Assembly (NCBI RefSeq): GCF_021278985.1
Contig: NZ_CP082833.1
Span: 4,960,001-5,024,000, forward strand
DNA length: 64,000 bases
From: Citrobacter rodentium NBRC 105723 = DSM 16636
GTDB taxonomy: Bacteria > Pseudomonadota > Gammaproteobacteria > Enterobacterales > Enterobacteriaceae
Reading direction: 5' to 3'
Part shown: piece after piece, positions 8,127 to 16,207 of the stretch
Layout: every line of letters begins with the position of its first letter
Numbering within the stretch: the first letter of the stretch is position 1
The notes under the pieces: generated by a model
What the model was told of the DNA's origin: nothing
Databases searched by the model: none
What the model saw: only the letters and a program-made list of their open reading frames with translations
Program-made: the position numbers and the translations under genes

Positions 8127-9302
8127 ATGAATAAGATCATTAAACGACTCGAAATCATCAAAAGCGCCATCGAACTGGAAGATCAGGAGATCATTCAGCA
8201 ACAGCTTGGACATCTGAAGCAGGAAGCCGACGATCCGGTGATTCAGGCCATCGTCGAGGCGATTGAGGCGCGTCGTTTCAGCGATGCCATGCGCGACCTT
8301 GCCGCCTGGCTGCAAAATCAGCACGCCTTGACTGGCTGGCAGGATCCGGCGATTGCCGCCGGTAAACTGGAGCTGAAGACGCTGGAGAGTCAGCTACGCG
8401 AACTGATTGACACCCGTAATACCCGTATTCAAATCCTCGATGAATTTAACGACCAGTATCATCTGCGGCTTGGTCCGTTGATGAGCCGGATTCTGGCATT
8501 ACGGAAACAGCTGGCGGCCAGCGCCCGGCGTAAGCAGGAAGCGGAGCGTCGGCGTCGCGAGAAAGATTATCTCGCCTGTCAGCAGTATATTTCGCTGGCG
8601 GTCGATCGGCTAGCACAGCTCAAATTAGAGTGGATGGCGATAAACGCCTCTTCCCGTGAGGCCGTCGAGGTGCGCCAGCGTATTCAACAGCAAACGGAGC
8701 TGATCGCCGATCTGCTCGCTGAGATCCGCGGGCTGGAAAATAACTTTTGCCACCATGATGACAGCGCCGCCCGGCAGGCGCAGGAAGAGGCGACCCATAA
8801 GTATGAGGAGTATCAGGAGCAACAGCAGGACGCTCTGCAACGTTTCGCCCGCGATCGGCGGCTTTCCGCTGACGAGCGCAGTGAACTTAAGCGTCTGTGG
8901 CGTCAGGCCAGCCGCCTGTGTCACCCGGACGTCGTGGCTGACGAACAGAAAGAGAAAGCGCACCAGATGATGGTACAGCTCAATCTGGCGCGGCAAAATG
9001 CCGATCTGGCCGCTATCCGTTCCCTGCTTTCGCAATTACAAAGCGGGCTGGAACCGATGATGGCCAGCGACACGCTGAACAATCTGGCGCATTTGCAGAA
9101 AAAGATAGGCCAGTTGCGCAGGCAAATTGCGGCGCTGCTGGATGAGATAGCGCAACTGGAAGCGGAAAACGCCTGGCGTCTGGCCACGTCGGCTGCGGAT
9201 AAAGAGGCCTGGTTCGCCGAACAGGAGCGCGCGCTGTCAGAGATCCGCGATACGCTGGAAGTGCAGGTAAAGCACGCCGAGCAGGAGTTGCTCGCAGGCT
9301 AG
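8127..9302 (+). CDS. Coiled-coil protein with a J-domain-like HPD motif
   Basis: A 391-residue, highly charged and Gln-rich soluble protein. After a short helical N-terminal region (residues 1-65, which includes DLAAWLQNQ), residues about 75-240 are predicted long coiled coil, with a basic run RRKQEAERRRREKDY near 135. Residues about 245-305 resemble a shortened J-domain: LSADERSELKRLWRQASRLCHPD followed by a helix with MMVQLNLARQNADLAAIRSLL. The HPD tripeptide, which in DnaJ proteins stimulates DnaK ATPase, is at 266-268. A second coiled coil closes the protein. The frame is open to a TTG at 8097, but the ATG at 8127 has an AGGTAACGGG site and is preferred. No named family is recognised with certainty. 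It is in the accessory segment between pheP and argU. Confidence 0.8.
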   Translation: MNKIIKRLEIIKSAIELEDQEIIQQQLGHLKQEADDPVIQAIVEAIEARRFSDAMRDLAAWLQNQHALTGWQDPAIAAGKLELKTLESQLRELIDTRNTRIQILDEFNDQYHLRLGPLMSRILALRKQLAASARRKQEAERRRREKDYLACQQYISLAVDRLAQLKLEWMAINASSREAVEVRQRIQQQTELIADLLAEIRGLENNFCHHDDSAARQAQEEATHKYEEYQEQQQDALQRFARDRRLSADERSELKRLWRQASRLCHPDVVADEQKEKAHQMMVQLNLARQNADLAAIRSLLSQLQSGLEPMMASDTLNNLAHLQKKIGQLRRQIAALLDEIAQLEAENAWRLATSAADKEAWFAEQERALSEIRDTLEVQVKHAEQELLAG

Positions 9303-9325
9303 AACGTTAAGCCGTCATCCAGCAC

Positions 9326-9359
9326 GTAGGCCGGATAAGGCGTAAGCCACCATCCGGCG
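9326..9359. repeat. REP element
   Basis: An imperfect palindrome GTAGGCCGGATAAGGCG ... CATCCGGCG, typical of enterobacterial REP sequences, starts 24 bp after the coiled-coil gene's stop codon. Confidence 0.85.
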
Positions 9360-9370
9360 TGAGGCTGCGC

Positions 9371-9740
9371 TTACCAGCGATGTTTGTTATTTAATAAATA
9401 GCCAATAATGCTTTTTCCAATCTCCACTTCTTCGCGCGGATATTTAAACTCAGAGTGGCAGGAAATCTGCTGACAGGAATACAATTGATTATTTTTCATC
9501 AAATTTGCGGATGGCGGCGGCATCGATAATCCGTAGAACAACCGATAAATGGTCATGCAGAATAAAATTCGGCACCGCAGCAACAACGATATCACTGTGA
9601 CAAGCGACAATAACGTAATAAAAATCAGCTTTTTCCAGCTACGTAATTATGCTGTATTCATTAAATTACCATTCAAGGTTTGCATTCCTGAGAAGCTCTT
9701 CACGGGTAATGGCTACGATCTCAAACCTATTGTTCTTCAC
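9371..9740 (-). pseudogene. Decayed remnant of a membrane protein, possibly a CadC-like regulator
   Basis: Read on the - strand, one open stretch (9646-9371) encodes a basic LRSWKK, a hydrophobic helix (LIFITLLSLVTVISLLL), then a short presumably periplasmic tail with a Cys pair (YSCQQISCHSEF) ending NNKHRW. Upstream in another frame (9740-9666) a short piece reads RFEIVAITREELLRNANLEW, which resembles the REELL segment of OmpR-type winged-helix domains. Stops and a frame change separate the pieces. Winged helix, one membrane helix and a small periplasmic domain is the CadC/ToxR-like plan, so this may be such a gene in decay. The assignment is inference from weak motifs. Confidence 0.35.
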
Positions 9741-10300
9741 CGTTCCCTACCCCATTACACTGGTGTCGGCAATATGATCCGACAGCACGTCATAGTCAGA
9801 ATCATCCGAAAAAACAGCTGCTTATTTTCACACTTTTTTTCGCCTCACATTAAATTAACATTAAAGATACATTCTCACTCGCGATAACTGCGGCCATTCG
9901 AGAAAAAATTATAAATAAAAGCGCTCTGCGTTTGCCTCACTGGCAGGTAAGCTATACCAGCTTACAGAACGCGTTGCGCAATAAAATCTCCAGAGCAGCG
10001 CACAAATATTATTTTTAAAAATGACAAAAAATCCGAAAGTTCGATTACGTGCTGCCGGTCAGCCTGATTGCGAGTCTCGTATTTCCTGCCTGTTATAAGA
10101 ATTATCTCGCTTTATCTTTCTTTCTATTTACTCTCTGCTTGTTAATATCCGGTTGTTATTTTTTAAATCTATAGTTTTTTAATTATTGCAAAACTTAAAA
10201 AGTTGCAGCTTATTTTTTATTGTGAAACCTATTTTCCAATGCTACCGTCATAACATCTATTAACAGTGATACCAACCAACAGGAGTTTAGGTGGAAGTGT
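9741..10300. other. AT-rich intergenic stretch without a recognisable gene
   Basis: About 560 bp, visibly more AT-rich than the core genes around it. No open frame with convincing coding character was seen on either strand. It contains the upstream region of the bactofilin gene. The composition fits horizontally acquired or decaying DNA, often a target for H-NS, though no specific site is claimed. Confidence 0.5.
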
Positions 10301-11032
10301 ATGCATTATAACCTCCTGTGGCTTATTTGGGGGCTTTGGCTATACCTCATCATTCATTATGGCGTGGGTGACCAACATTTTTATCTCACGATAAAGTCGC
10401 GCTGGAAGGTTATTGCCGTAATTATTTTAAGCTGTGGTTTAATTTACGCTGTTTATTTTATTTCATCATCGACGGGGGTCAGAACCATGTTCAAACGCAA
10501 AGAGCAAAACAATACTTTTGCTGACAGTCAGGCAGACATCAGCATAGCCTCATCTCTTAACCCTTCACAGGTTTCTTATCTTGGCGACGACGTGGAATTG
10601 ACGGTTAAAGCGACGCCGCAAAACCATCCCGAACCCTCGGTCGCGGTTATCCCTGAAACCTGTATTATTAAGGGTGAGCTCAACTCAACCAGCGATATTC
10701 ACGTTAATGGACGCATTGATGGCATTATCCGCTCAGAAAAAACCGTTCATATACTGAAGAGCGGTCACGTTGAAGGCGATGTTATTGCCTATGCTATCGC
10801 CGTGGACGGAGTGCTGAATGGTAATTGTATCGGCGGTGAAGTCAGTATTAATGCGCAGGGTATGGTAAACGGACAGGTAAAAAGTGATTCGCTGGCGATC
10901 CATAAAAATGGACGTTTCTATGGCAACTCTTTACCGCGTAGCGATGAAGAGGCGCAAAAAAATGAATTTATTAGCGCTATGGATGCGGTCAAAGAAAATA
11001 CGATTGATCTGGCGAGTTTTTATAAAGAATAA
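10301..11032 (+). CDS. Membrane-anchored bactofilin, CcmA-like
   Basis: A 243-residue protein. Residues 4-22 and about 35-57 are two hydrophobic helices (LLWLIWGLWLYLIIHY; VIAVIILSCGLIYAVYFI), followed by a basic MFKRKEQN junction and a linker of about 55 residues. Residues about 120-210 form the bactofilin domain (DUF583), a right-handed beta helix with repeating short strands: CIIKGELNSTSDIHVNGRID, HILKSGHVEGDV, AVDGVLNGNCIGG, SINAQGMVNGQVKS. Bactofilins polymerise without nucleotide and influence cell shape. Proteus mirabilis CcmA has the same two-helix anchor. The ATG at 10301 has an AGGTGG site; a second ATG at 10487 preceded by GGGGG could give a soluble short form. It lies beside argU in an accessory region. 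Confidence 0.85.
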   Translation: MHYNLLWLIWGLWLYLIIHYGVGDQHFYLTIKSRWKVIAVIILSCGLIYAVYFISSSTGVRTMFKRKEQNNTFADSQADISIASSLNPSQVSYLGDDVELTVKATPQNHPEPSVAVIPETCIIKGELNSTSDIHVNGRIDGIIRSEKTVHILKSGHVEGDVIAYAIAVDGVLNGNCIGGEVSINAQGMVNGQVKSDSLAIHKNGRFYGNSLPRSDEEAQKNEFISAMDAVKENTIDLASFYKE

Positions 11033-11050
11033 CAAGGACAGCGCAAGGAT

Positions 11051-11082
11051 GCCGGATGGAGGCGCGCGACGCCTTATCCGGC
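11051..11082. repeat. REP element
   Basis: GCCGGATGG and CTTATCCGGC form an imperfect palindrome between the bactofilin stop and the 3' end of argU, where both transcripts converge. Confidence 0.85.
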
Positions 11083-11110
11083 CAGAAACGGTCTGAGACG
11101 ATGCAGGAAA

Positions 11111-11187
<77 letters not shown>

Positions 11188-11428
11188 GGAGCAGTAATGC
11201 AAACTGGCACAAAACTGGTCGGTATTATACGTTCACTACTCAACGGGTCAATGGCTTTCCTTTCAACTGCTTGAGTTATGAGCACAACCATCCCCGGCGG
11301 CGGGGATAGCCGCCTGATTCCCGGCAAAAAAAGCCCCCACCCTAAGCGGTAACTGACAACCGCGTTCACTTCTGCCAAAATAGCCGCATCCCCTTCGACG
11401 TGTAACTACAGATGGAATCCTCTCTCTG

Positions 11429-12295
11429 ATGGCAGCAAAGATTATTGACGGTAAAACGATTGCGCAGCAGGTGCGCTCTGAGGTTGCTCAAAAAGTTCAG
11501 GCGCGCGTGGCGGCCGGACTGCGGGCGCCCGGGCTGGCGGTTGTGCTGGTTGGCAGCAACCCGGCCTCACAGATTTATGTCGCGAGCAAGCGCAAAGCCT
11601 GCGACGAAGTGGGATTCGTCTCCCGCTCGTATGACCTGCCGGAGACCACCAGCGAGGCGGAACTGCTTGAGCTGATTGATACGCTGAACGCCGATAACAC
11701 TATCGACGGTATCCTGGTGCAGCTGCCGCTTCCGGCCGGCATTGATAACGTCAAAGTGCTGGAGCGTATCGATCCGGATAAGGATGTGGATGGCTTCCAT
11801 CCGTATAACGTGGGCCGTCTGTGTCAGCGCGCGCCGCGCCTGCGCCCCTGCACCCCGCGCGGTATCGTCACCCTGCTTGAGCGCTATAACATCGACCTGT
11901 ACGGCCTGAATGCGGTAGTGATTGGCGCCTCCAATATCGTAGGCCGCCCGATGAGCATGGAGCTGCTGCTGGCCGGTTGCACCACCACCGTTACCCACCG
12001 CTTTACCAAAAACCTGCGCCACCACGTCGAGAACGCCGATCTGCTGGTCGTCGCGGTCGGCAAACCGGGCTTTATTCCCGGCGAGTGGATTAAGGAAGGC
12101 GCTATTGTGGTTGATGTCGGCATCAACCGTCTGGAAAATGGCAAAGTGGTTGGCGATGTGGTCTTTGAAGACGCCGCCGCGCGCGCATCGTACATTACCC
12201 CGGTACCGGGCGGCGTGGGGCCGATGACCGTCGCCACCCTTATCGAAAACACGTTACAGGCGTGTGTTGAATATCACGATCCTCAGGACAAATAA
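11429..12295 (+). CDS. folD: FolD, methylenetetrahydrofolate dehydrogenase / cyclohydrolase
   Basis: A 288-residue bifunctional cytosolic enzyme that interconverts 5,10-methylene-THF, 5,10-methenyl-THF and 10-formyl-THF, feeding purine and formyl-Met-tRNA synthesis. Landmarks: VGSNPASQIYVASKRKAC with the catalytic Tyr and Lys, DGILVQLPLP, DVDGFHPYN, the NADP-binding GASNIVGRPM, and the late TPVPGGVGPMTVATL signature. Length equals the E. coli enzyme. ybcJ starts 2 bp after its stop, so the two are co-transcribed. In K-12 a fimbrial cluster lies between folD and argU; here it is absent. Confidence 0.98.
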   Translation: MAAKIIDGKTIAQQVRSEVAQKVQARVAAGLRAPGLAVVLVGSNPASQIYVASKRKACDEVGFVSRSYDLPETTSEAELLELIDTLNADNTIDGILVQLPLPAGIDNVKVLERIDPDKDVDGFHPYNVGRLCQRAPRLRPCTPRGIVTLLERYNIDLYGLNAVVIGASNIVGRPMSMELLLAGCTTTVTHRFTKNLRHHVENADLLVVAVGKPGFIPGEWIKEGAIVVDVGINRLENGKVVGDVVFEDAAARASYITPVPGGVGPMTVATLIENTLQACVEYHDPQDK

Positions 12296-12296
12296 C

Positions 12297-12509
12297 ATGG
12301 CGACATTTTCTTTAGGCAAGCATCCTCACGTTGAGCTGTGTGATTTGCTAAAACTGGAAGGCTGGAGTGAAAGCGGCGCCCAGGCGAAAATTGCCATTGC
12401 CGAAGGACAGGTAAAGGTTGATGGCACGGTGGAAACCCGCAAGCGCTGTAAGATTGTTGCCGGGCAAACCGTCAGCTATGCCGGGCAGAGCGTAAACGTC
12501 GTCGCCTGA
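12297..12509 (+). CDS. ybcJ: YbcJ, S4-like RNA-binding protein
   Basis: A 70-residue protein with an alpha-L / S4-like RNA-binding fold: LLKLEGWSESGAQAKIAIAEGQVKVDG is the characteristic S4 helix-loop with the Gly-x-Val-x-Val-Asp-Gly strand, followed by ETRKRCKIV and GQTVSY. It matches E. coli YbcJ, whose structure showed an RNA-binding type surface; the target RNA is unknown. The frame extends upstream into folD, but the ATG at 12297, just after the folD stop, matches the family start and is preferred. Confidence 0.93.
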   Translation: MATFSLGKHPHVELCDLLKLEGWSESGAQAKIAIAEGQVKVDGTVETRKRCKIVAGQTVSYAGQSVNVVA

Positions 12510-12517
12510 TACGGCGA

Positions 12518-12550
12518 GCCGGATAGCGGCCTTAGCGCCCTGTCCGGCAT
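12518..12550. repeat. REP-like element
   Basis: GCCGGATAGCGG ... CCTGTCCGGC forms an imperfect palindrome directly behind ybcJ. Confidence 0.7.
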
Positions 12551-12631
12551 ATCAGCTTTTTACTTCATTAACTTCATCCTCCCTTCACAGTACACTGCAA
12601 GCATGGCGTTTTTTCATACGAAGCGAACACT

Positions 12632-13145
12632 ATGCCAACCATCATCACCCACGCAGCCATTCCTCTCTGCCTCGGCGCAGGGCTGGGAACAAAAGTCATT
12701 CCGCCGCGTCTGCTGTTAGCCGGTATCGCCCTGGCGATGCTGCCGGACGCCGATGTTCTCTCATTTAAATTGGGCATAGCCTATGGCAACGTGTTCGGCC
12801 ACCGTGGGTTTACCCATTCGCTGCTGTTTGCTTTTGCGGTGCCAATACTGTGCGCGCTCATCGGTCGACGCTGGCTGAAAGCCAGCCTGACGCACTGCTG
12901 GCTGTTTCTTACGGTGTCGCTGCTGTCACACAGTTTACTGGATTCGATAACCACGGGCGGCAAAGGCGTCGGCTGGCTGTGGCCGTGGTCGGATGAACGC
13001 TTTTTTGCGCCGTGGCAGGTGATTAAGGTCGCGCCATTTGCGCTATGCCACGCCGTATGGCCATCAGGTGATACTCTCGGAACTGCTGTGGGTGTGGTTG
13101 CCGGGGCTGATGCTGATGACAATCCTGTGGTGGAAACGGCGATAA
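12632..13145 (+). pseudogene. ybcI: ybcI, membrane-bound metal-dependent hydrolase family gene with frameshift
   Basis: YbcI belongs to the YdjM/LexA-regulated DUF457 family, predicted inner-membrane metal-dependent hydrolases. The frame from the ATG at 12632 matches the family well (MPTIITHAAIPLCLG, LPDADVLSFK, NVFGHRGFTHSLLFAF with its His/Asp residues, HSLLDSITTGGKGVGWLWPW) up to APFAL near 13043. After that the family sequence continues in another frame: YATPYGHQV, then WVWLPG, then ILWWKRR and a stop at 13143-13145. Compared with the E. coli protein (FALSRYTTPYG), two residues and the phase are lost, fitting an 8-bp deletion between short GC-rich repeats. The predicted product runs out of frame to 13186 instead. 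The active-site part is intact, so partial function is possible. Confidence 0.85.
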
Positions 13146-13149
13146 AAAA

Positions 13150-13182
13150 GCCGGATAGCACGCGTTACGTCTTATCCGGCCT
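13150..13182. repeat. REP element
   Basis: GCCGGATAG ... CTTATCCGGC forms a palindrome between ybcI and the convergent cysS gene. Confidence 0.8.
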
Positions 13183-13231
13183 GTAAATAACATCGACCCG
13201 GCAAACGTAAACGCCACCGGGGATATCCGTC

Positions 13232-14617
13232 TTACTTACGCCGCCAGGTGGTTCCCTGCGGGCCATCTTCCAGCACGATGCCCATCTCGTTGAGACGGTC
13301 ACGCGCCGCATCCGCCGCCGCCCAGTCTTTGGCTTTACGGGCGTCCAGACGCTGTTGAATTAAAGCTTCGATTTGAGCAACTTCGCCGTCATCCGCCTGG
13401 GCCCCGCTTTGCAGGAACGCCTCCGGCTCCTGCTCCAGCAGACCGAGCACAGCAGAAATTTTCCGCAGATGTGACGCCATCGCATTGGCGGCCGCCATAT
13501 CTTCATTTTTCAGACGATTCACTTCACGCGCCATATCAAACAGCACCGAGTAGGCTTCCGGAGTATTGAAGTCGTCGTTCATCGCGTCGATAAAACGCGC
13601 TTCAAAGGCTTCGCCACCGGCAGGGGCGACGGTTTTATCCGTCCCACGCAGCGCGGTGTACAGACGCTCCAGCGCCGAACGCGCCTGCTTAAGGTTCTCT
13701 TCGCTGTAGTTCAGCTGGCTGCGATAGTGGCCGGACATCAGGAAGTAGCGCACGGTTTCCGCATCGTAATATTTCAGCACGTCGCGCACGGTAAAGAAGT
13801 TACCCAGCGATTTCGACATCTTCTCGCGATCCACCATCACCATGCCGGAGTGCATCCAGTAGTTCACGTACTCGCCGTCATGGGCGCAGGTAGACTGCGC
13901 AATTTCGTTTTCATGGTGCGGGAACATCAGGTCGGAACCGCCGCCGTGAATATCAAAGTGGTTACCCAGCTGTTTGCAGTTCATTGCGGAACATTCTATG
14001 TGCCAGCCAGGGCGTCCCGCGCCCCACGGCGATGGCCAGCTCGGCTCGCCCTCTTTGGACATCTTCCACAGGACAAAGTCCATCGGGTTGCGCTTGACGT
14101 CAACCACATCCACGCGCGCGCCGGCCTGCAACTGGTCCAGATCCTGACGGGACAGCTGTCCATAGCTCGGGTCGGTCGGCACGTCGAACATCACGTCGCC
14201 GTTGTCCGCCACGTAGGCGTGGCCTTTGGCAATCAGTTGCTCAGTAATTTCAATAATTTCGGCGATATGGTGCGTGGCGCGCGGCTCCATGTCCGGGCGC
14301 AGAATATTCAGCGCATCAAAATCTTTGTGCATTTCGGCGATCATACGATCCACCAGGGCCACAAAGCTTTCGCCATTTTCATTCGCACGTTTGATGATTT
14401 TGTCATCAATATCGGTAATGTTACGCACGTACTTCAGCTTATAGCCGAGAAAACGCAGGTAGCGCGCCACCACATCAAACGCGACAAAGGTGCGTCCGTG
14501 ACCAATGTGACAGAGATCGTAAACGGTAATGCCACACACGTACATGCCGACTTCCCCGGCATGAATAGGTTTGAATTCCTCTTTTTGGCGCGTCAGTGTA
14601 TTAAAAATTTTTAACAT
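13232..14617 (-). CDS. cysS: CysS, cysteinyl-tRNA synthetase
   Basis: A 461-residue class I aminoacyl-tRNA synthetase that charges tRNA-Cys; length equals the E. coli enzyme. The N-terminal CGITVYDLCHIGHGR carries the zinc-binding Cys28 and the HIGH signature; further zinc ligands lie in WHIECSAMNC and the GGGSDLMFPHHENEIAQ segment. KMSKSLGN is the second ATP-binding signature. The C-terminal part is the helical anticodon-binding domain. Divergent from ppiB, with a 174-bp gap holding both promoters. Confidence 0.98.
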   Translation of the reverse strand: MLKIFNTLTRQKEEFKPIHAGEVGMYVCGITVYDLCHIGHGRTFVAFDVVARYLRFLGYKLKYVRNITDIDDKIIKRANENGESFVALVDRMIAEMHKDFDALNILRPDMEPRATHHIAEIIEITEQLIAKGHAYVADNGDVMFDVPTDPSYGQLSRQDLDQLQAGARVDVVDVKRNPMDFVLWKMSKEGEPSWPSPWGAGRPGWHIECSAMNCKQLGNHFDIHGGGSDLMFPHHENEIAQSTCAHDGEYVNYWMHSGMVMVDREKMSKSLGNFFTVRDVLKYYDAETVRYFLMSGHYRSQLNYSEENLKQARSALERLYTALRGTDKTVAPAGGEAFEARFIDAMNDDFNTPEAYSVLFDMAREVNRLKNEDMAAANAMASHLRKISAVLGLLEQEPEAFLQSGAQADDGEVAQIEALIQQRLDARKAKDWAAADAARDRLNEMGIVLEDGPQGTTWRRK

Positions 14618-14791
14618 TGAAGATTCCGTGTAAGACGTGTGTGGATCGTAAAGTCCGTATAATACCTATAATTGTCAGCAGGGTCAGCACACTTTGCAAG
14701 GTGATCACAGCGTGAGCTTATGCTATAACACACCCCTAACTCTGACCCTTGACCGGGTTAAAGCACCACTCTATCGGAACAGGATGCAAAA

Positions 14792-15286
14792 ATGGTTACT
14801 TTCCACACTAATCACGGCGATATCGTAATCAAAACTTTTGATGATAAAGCGCCTGAAACGGTTAAAAACTTCCTGGACTACTGCCGCGAAGGTTTTTACA
14901 ACAACACCATTTTCCACCGTGTGATTAACGGCTTTATGATTCAGGGCGGCGGTTTCGAACCTGGCATGAAGCAGAAAGCGACGAAAGAAGCGATCAAAAA
15001 CGAAGCGAATAACGGTCTGAAAAACACCCGTGGCACGCTGGCAATGGCGCGTACTCAGGCTCCACACTCGGCAACCGCGCAGTTCTTCATTAACGTTGTC
15101 GACAACGACTTCCTGAACTTCTCCGGCGAAAGCATGCAAGGCTGGGGCTACTGCGTATTCGCTGAAGTGGTTGAAGGCATGGACGTGGTAGACAAAATCA
15201 AAGGCGTCGCCACCGGCCGCAGCGGTATGCATCAGGACGTACCGAAAGAAGACGTGATCATCGAAAACGTGACCGTCAGCGAGTAA
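14792..15286 (+). CDS. ppiB: PpiB, cytoplasmic peptidyl-prolyl isomerase (cyclophilin B)
   Basis: A 164-residue single-domain cyclophilin without signal peptide, so cytoplasmic. It catalyses cis-trans isomerisation of prolyl bonds during folding. Motifs: FHRVINGFMIQGGG (catalytic Arg and hydrophobic pocket), the MARTQAPHSATAQFFIN stretch, and FAEVVEGMDVVDKI. lpxH starts 2 bp after the stop, so the pair is co-transcribed, as in E. coli. Confidence 0.98.
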   Translation: MVTFHTNHGDIVIKTFDDKAPETVKNFLDYCREGFYNNTIFHRVINGFMIQGGGFEPGMKQKATKEAIKNEANNGLKNTRGTLAMARTQAPHSATAQFFINVVDNDFLNFSGESMQGWGYCVFAEVVEGMDVVDKIKGVATGRSGMHQDVPKEDVIIENVTVSE

Positions 15287-15288
15287 TC

Positions 15289-16011
15289 GTGGCGACACTG
15301 TTTATCGCAGATCTTCATCTCTGCGCGGAAGAACCGGCGATCGTCGCCGGTTTTCTGCGTTTTTTAGCCGATGATGCTCGTCAGGCCGACGCGCTGTACA
15401 TTCTCGGCGATCTGTTTGAAGCCTGGATCGGCGATGACGATACTCCCCCCCTGCACCGGCAAATCGCCGCGGCGATTAGCGCACTGGTTGACGCAGGCGT
15501 TCCCTGCTTTTTTATTCACGGCAACCGCGATTTTCTGCTCGGTAAACGCTTCGCACGCGAAAGCGGCATGACTCTGCTGCCGGAGGAGAAAGTGCTCACG
15601 CTGTATGGTCGCCAGATACTGATTATGCACGGCGATACCCTGTGCACCGACGATCGCGGCTATCAGGCGTTTCGGGCAAAAGTTCACCAGCGCTGGCTAC
15701 AAACCCTGTTTCTCTCCCTGCCGCTGTTTCTCCGTAAGCGGGTAGCCGCAAAAATGCGTGCGGGCAGCAAGGCCGCCAACAGCAGTAAATCGCTGGCGAT
15801 CATGGACGTTAACCAACGTGCAGTTGTCGCGGTCATGGAAAAACATCAGGTTCAGTGGCTGATCCACGGTCATACCCATCGCCCGGCGGTCCATGAACTT
15901 ACCGCGAACGGCCAGCCCGCATTCCGCGTGGTGCTGGGCGCCTGGCACAGCGAAGGCTCAATGGTTAAAGTCACGCCGGAAGCGGTTGAGCTGATCCCCT
16001 TCCCGTTTTAA
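15289..16011 (+). CDS. lpxH: LpxH, UDP-2,3-diacylglucosamine pyrophosphatase
   Basis: A 240-residue calcineurin-like metallophosphoesterase that hydrolyses UDP-2,3-diacylglucosamine to lipid X, the fourth step of lipid A synthesis, at the inner-membrane surface. Metal-binding motifs are in order: ADLHL at residues 7-11, GDLFEAWIGDD near 40, GNRDF near 80, MHGDTLC near 112, and HGHTHRP near 195. The start is GTG, just after ppiB. Essential in most enterobacteria. Confidence 0.97.
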   Translation: MATLFIADLHLCAEEPAIVAGFLRFLADDARQADALYILGDLFEAWIGDDDTPPLHRQIAAAISALVDAGVPCFFIHGNRDFLLGKRFARESGMTLLPEEKVLTLYGRQILIMHGDTLCTDDRGYQAFRAKVHQRWLQTLFLSLPLFLRKRVAAKMRAGSKAANSSKSLAIMDVNQRAVVAVMEKHQVQWLIHGHTHRPAVHELTANGQPAFRVVLGAWHSEGSMVKVTPEAVELIPFPF

Positions 16012-16120
16012 CTGCTAAAAACAGCCTTTCGTCTTTACGCCAAATGCTTCGCGATGCATCAGAGCAGCAGACCGGTGATTTCCCTGAAGATGAGCCAGCC
16101 TGAAGAATGAAGCATTAAGC

Positions 16121-16136
16121 GCGCAATCGTTTTCCT
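16121..16136 (+). promoter_or_regulatory. PurR operator of purEK
   Basis: GCGCAATCGTTTTCCT matches the 16-bp PurR consensus (ACGCAAACGTTTTCCT) at 14 of 16 positions and is nearly identical to the E. coli purEK operator. It lies about 80 bp before the purE start. PurR with guanine or hypoxanthine would repress the operon. Confidence 0.88.
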
Positions 16137-16207
16137 TGCCCTTTTTCCATGCTATTCTCTGTGGCCTCAAAAGTTGAGTGTCCCGCACCACAGGAGTTTT
16201 CAGACGC

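Noticed and set aside
9549..9887. 112-codon + strand open frame
   Set aside because: Composition is unlike a protein and no motif is visible. The opposite strand has the clearer, though decayed, protein-like pieces.
13727..14614. 295-codon open frame antisense to cysS
   Set aside because: Shadow frame; cysS is complete with HIGH and KMSKS motifs.
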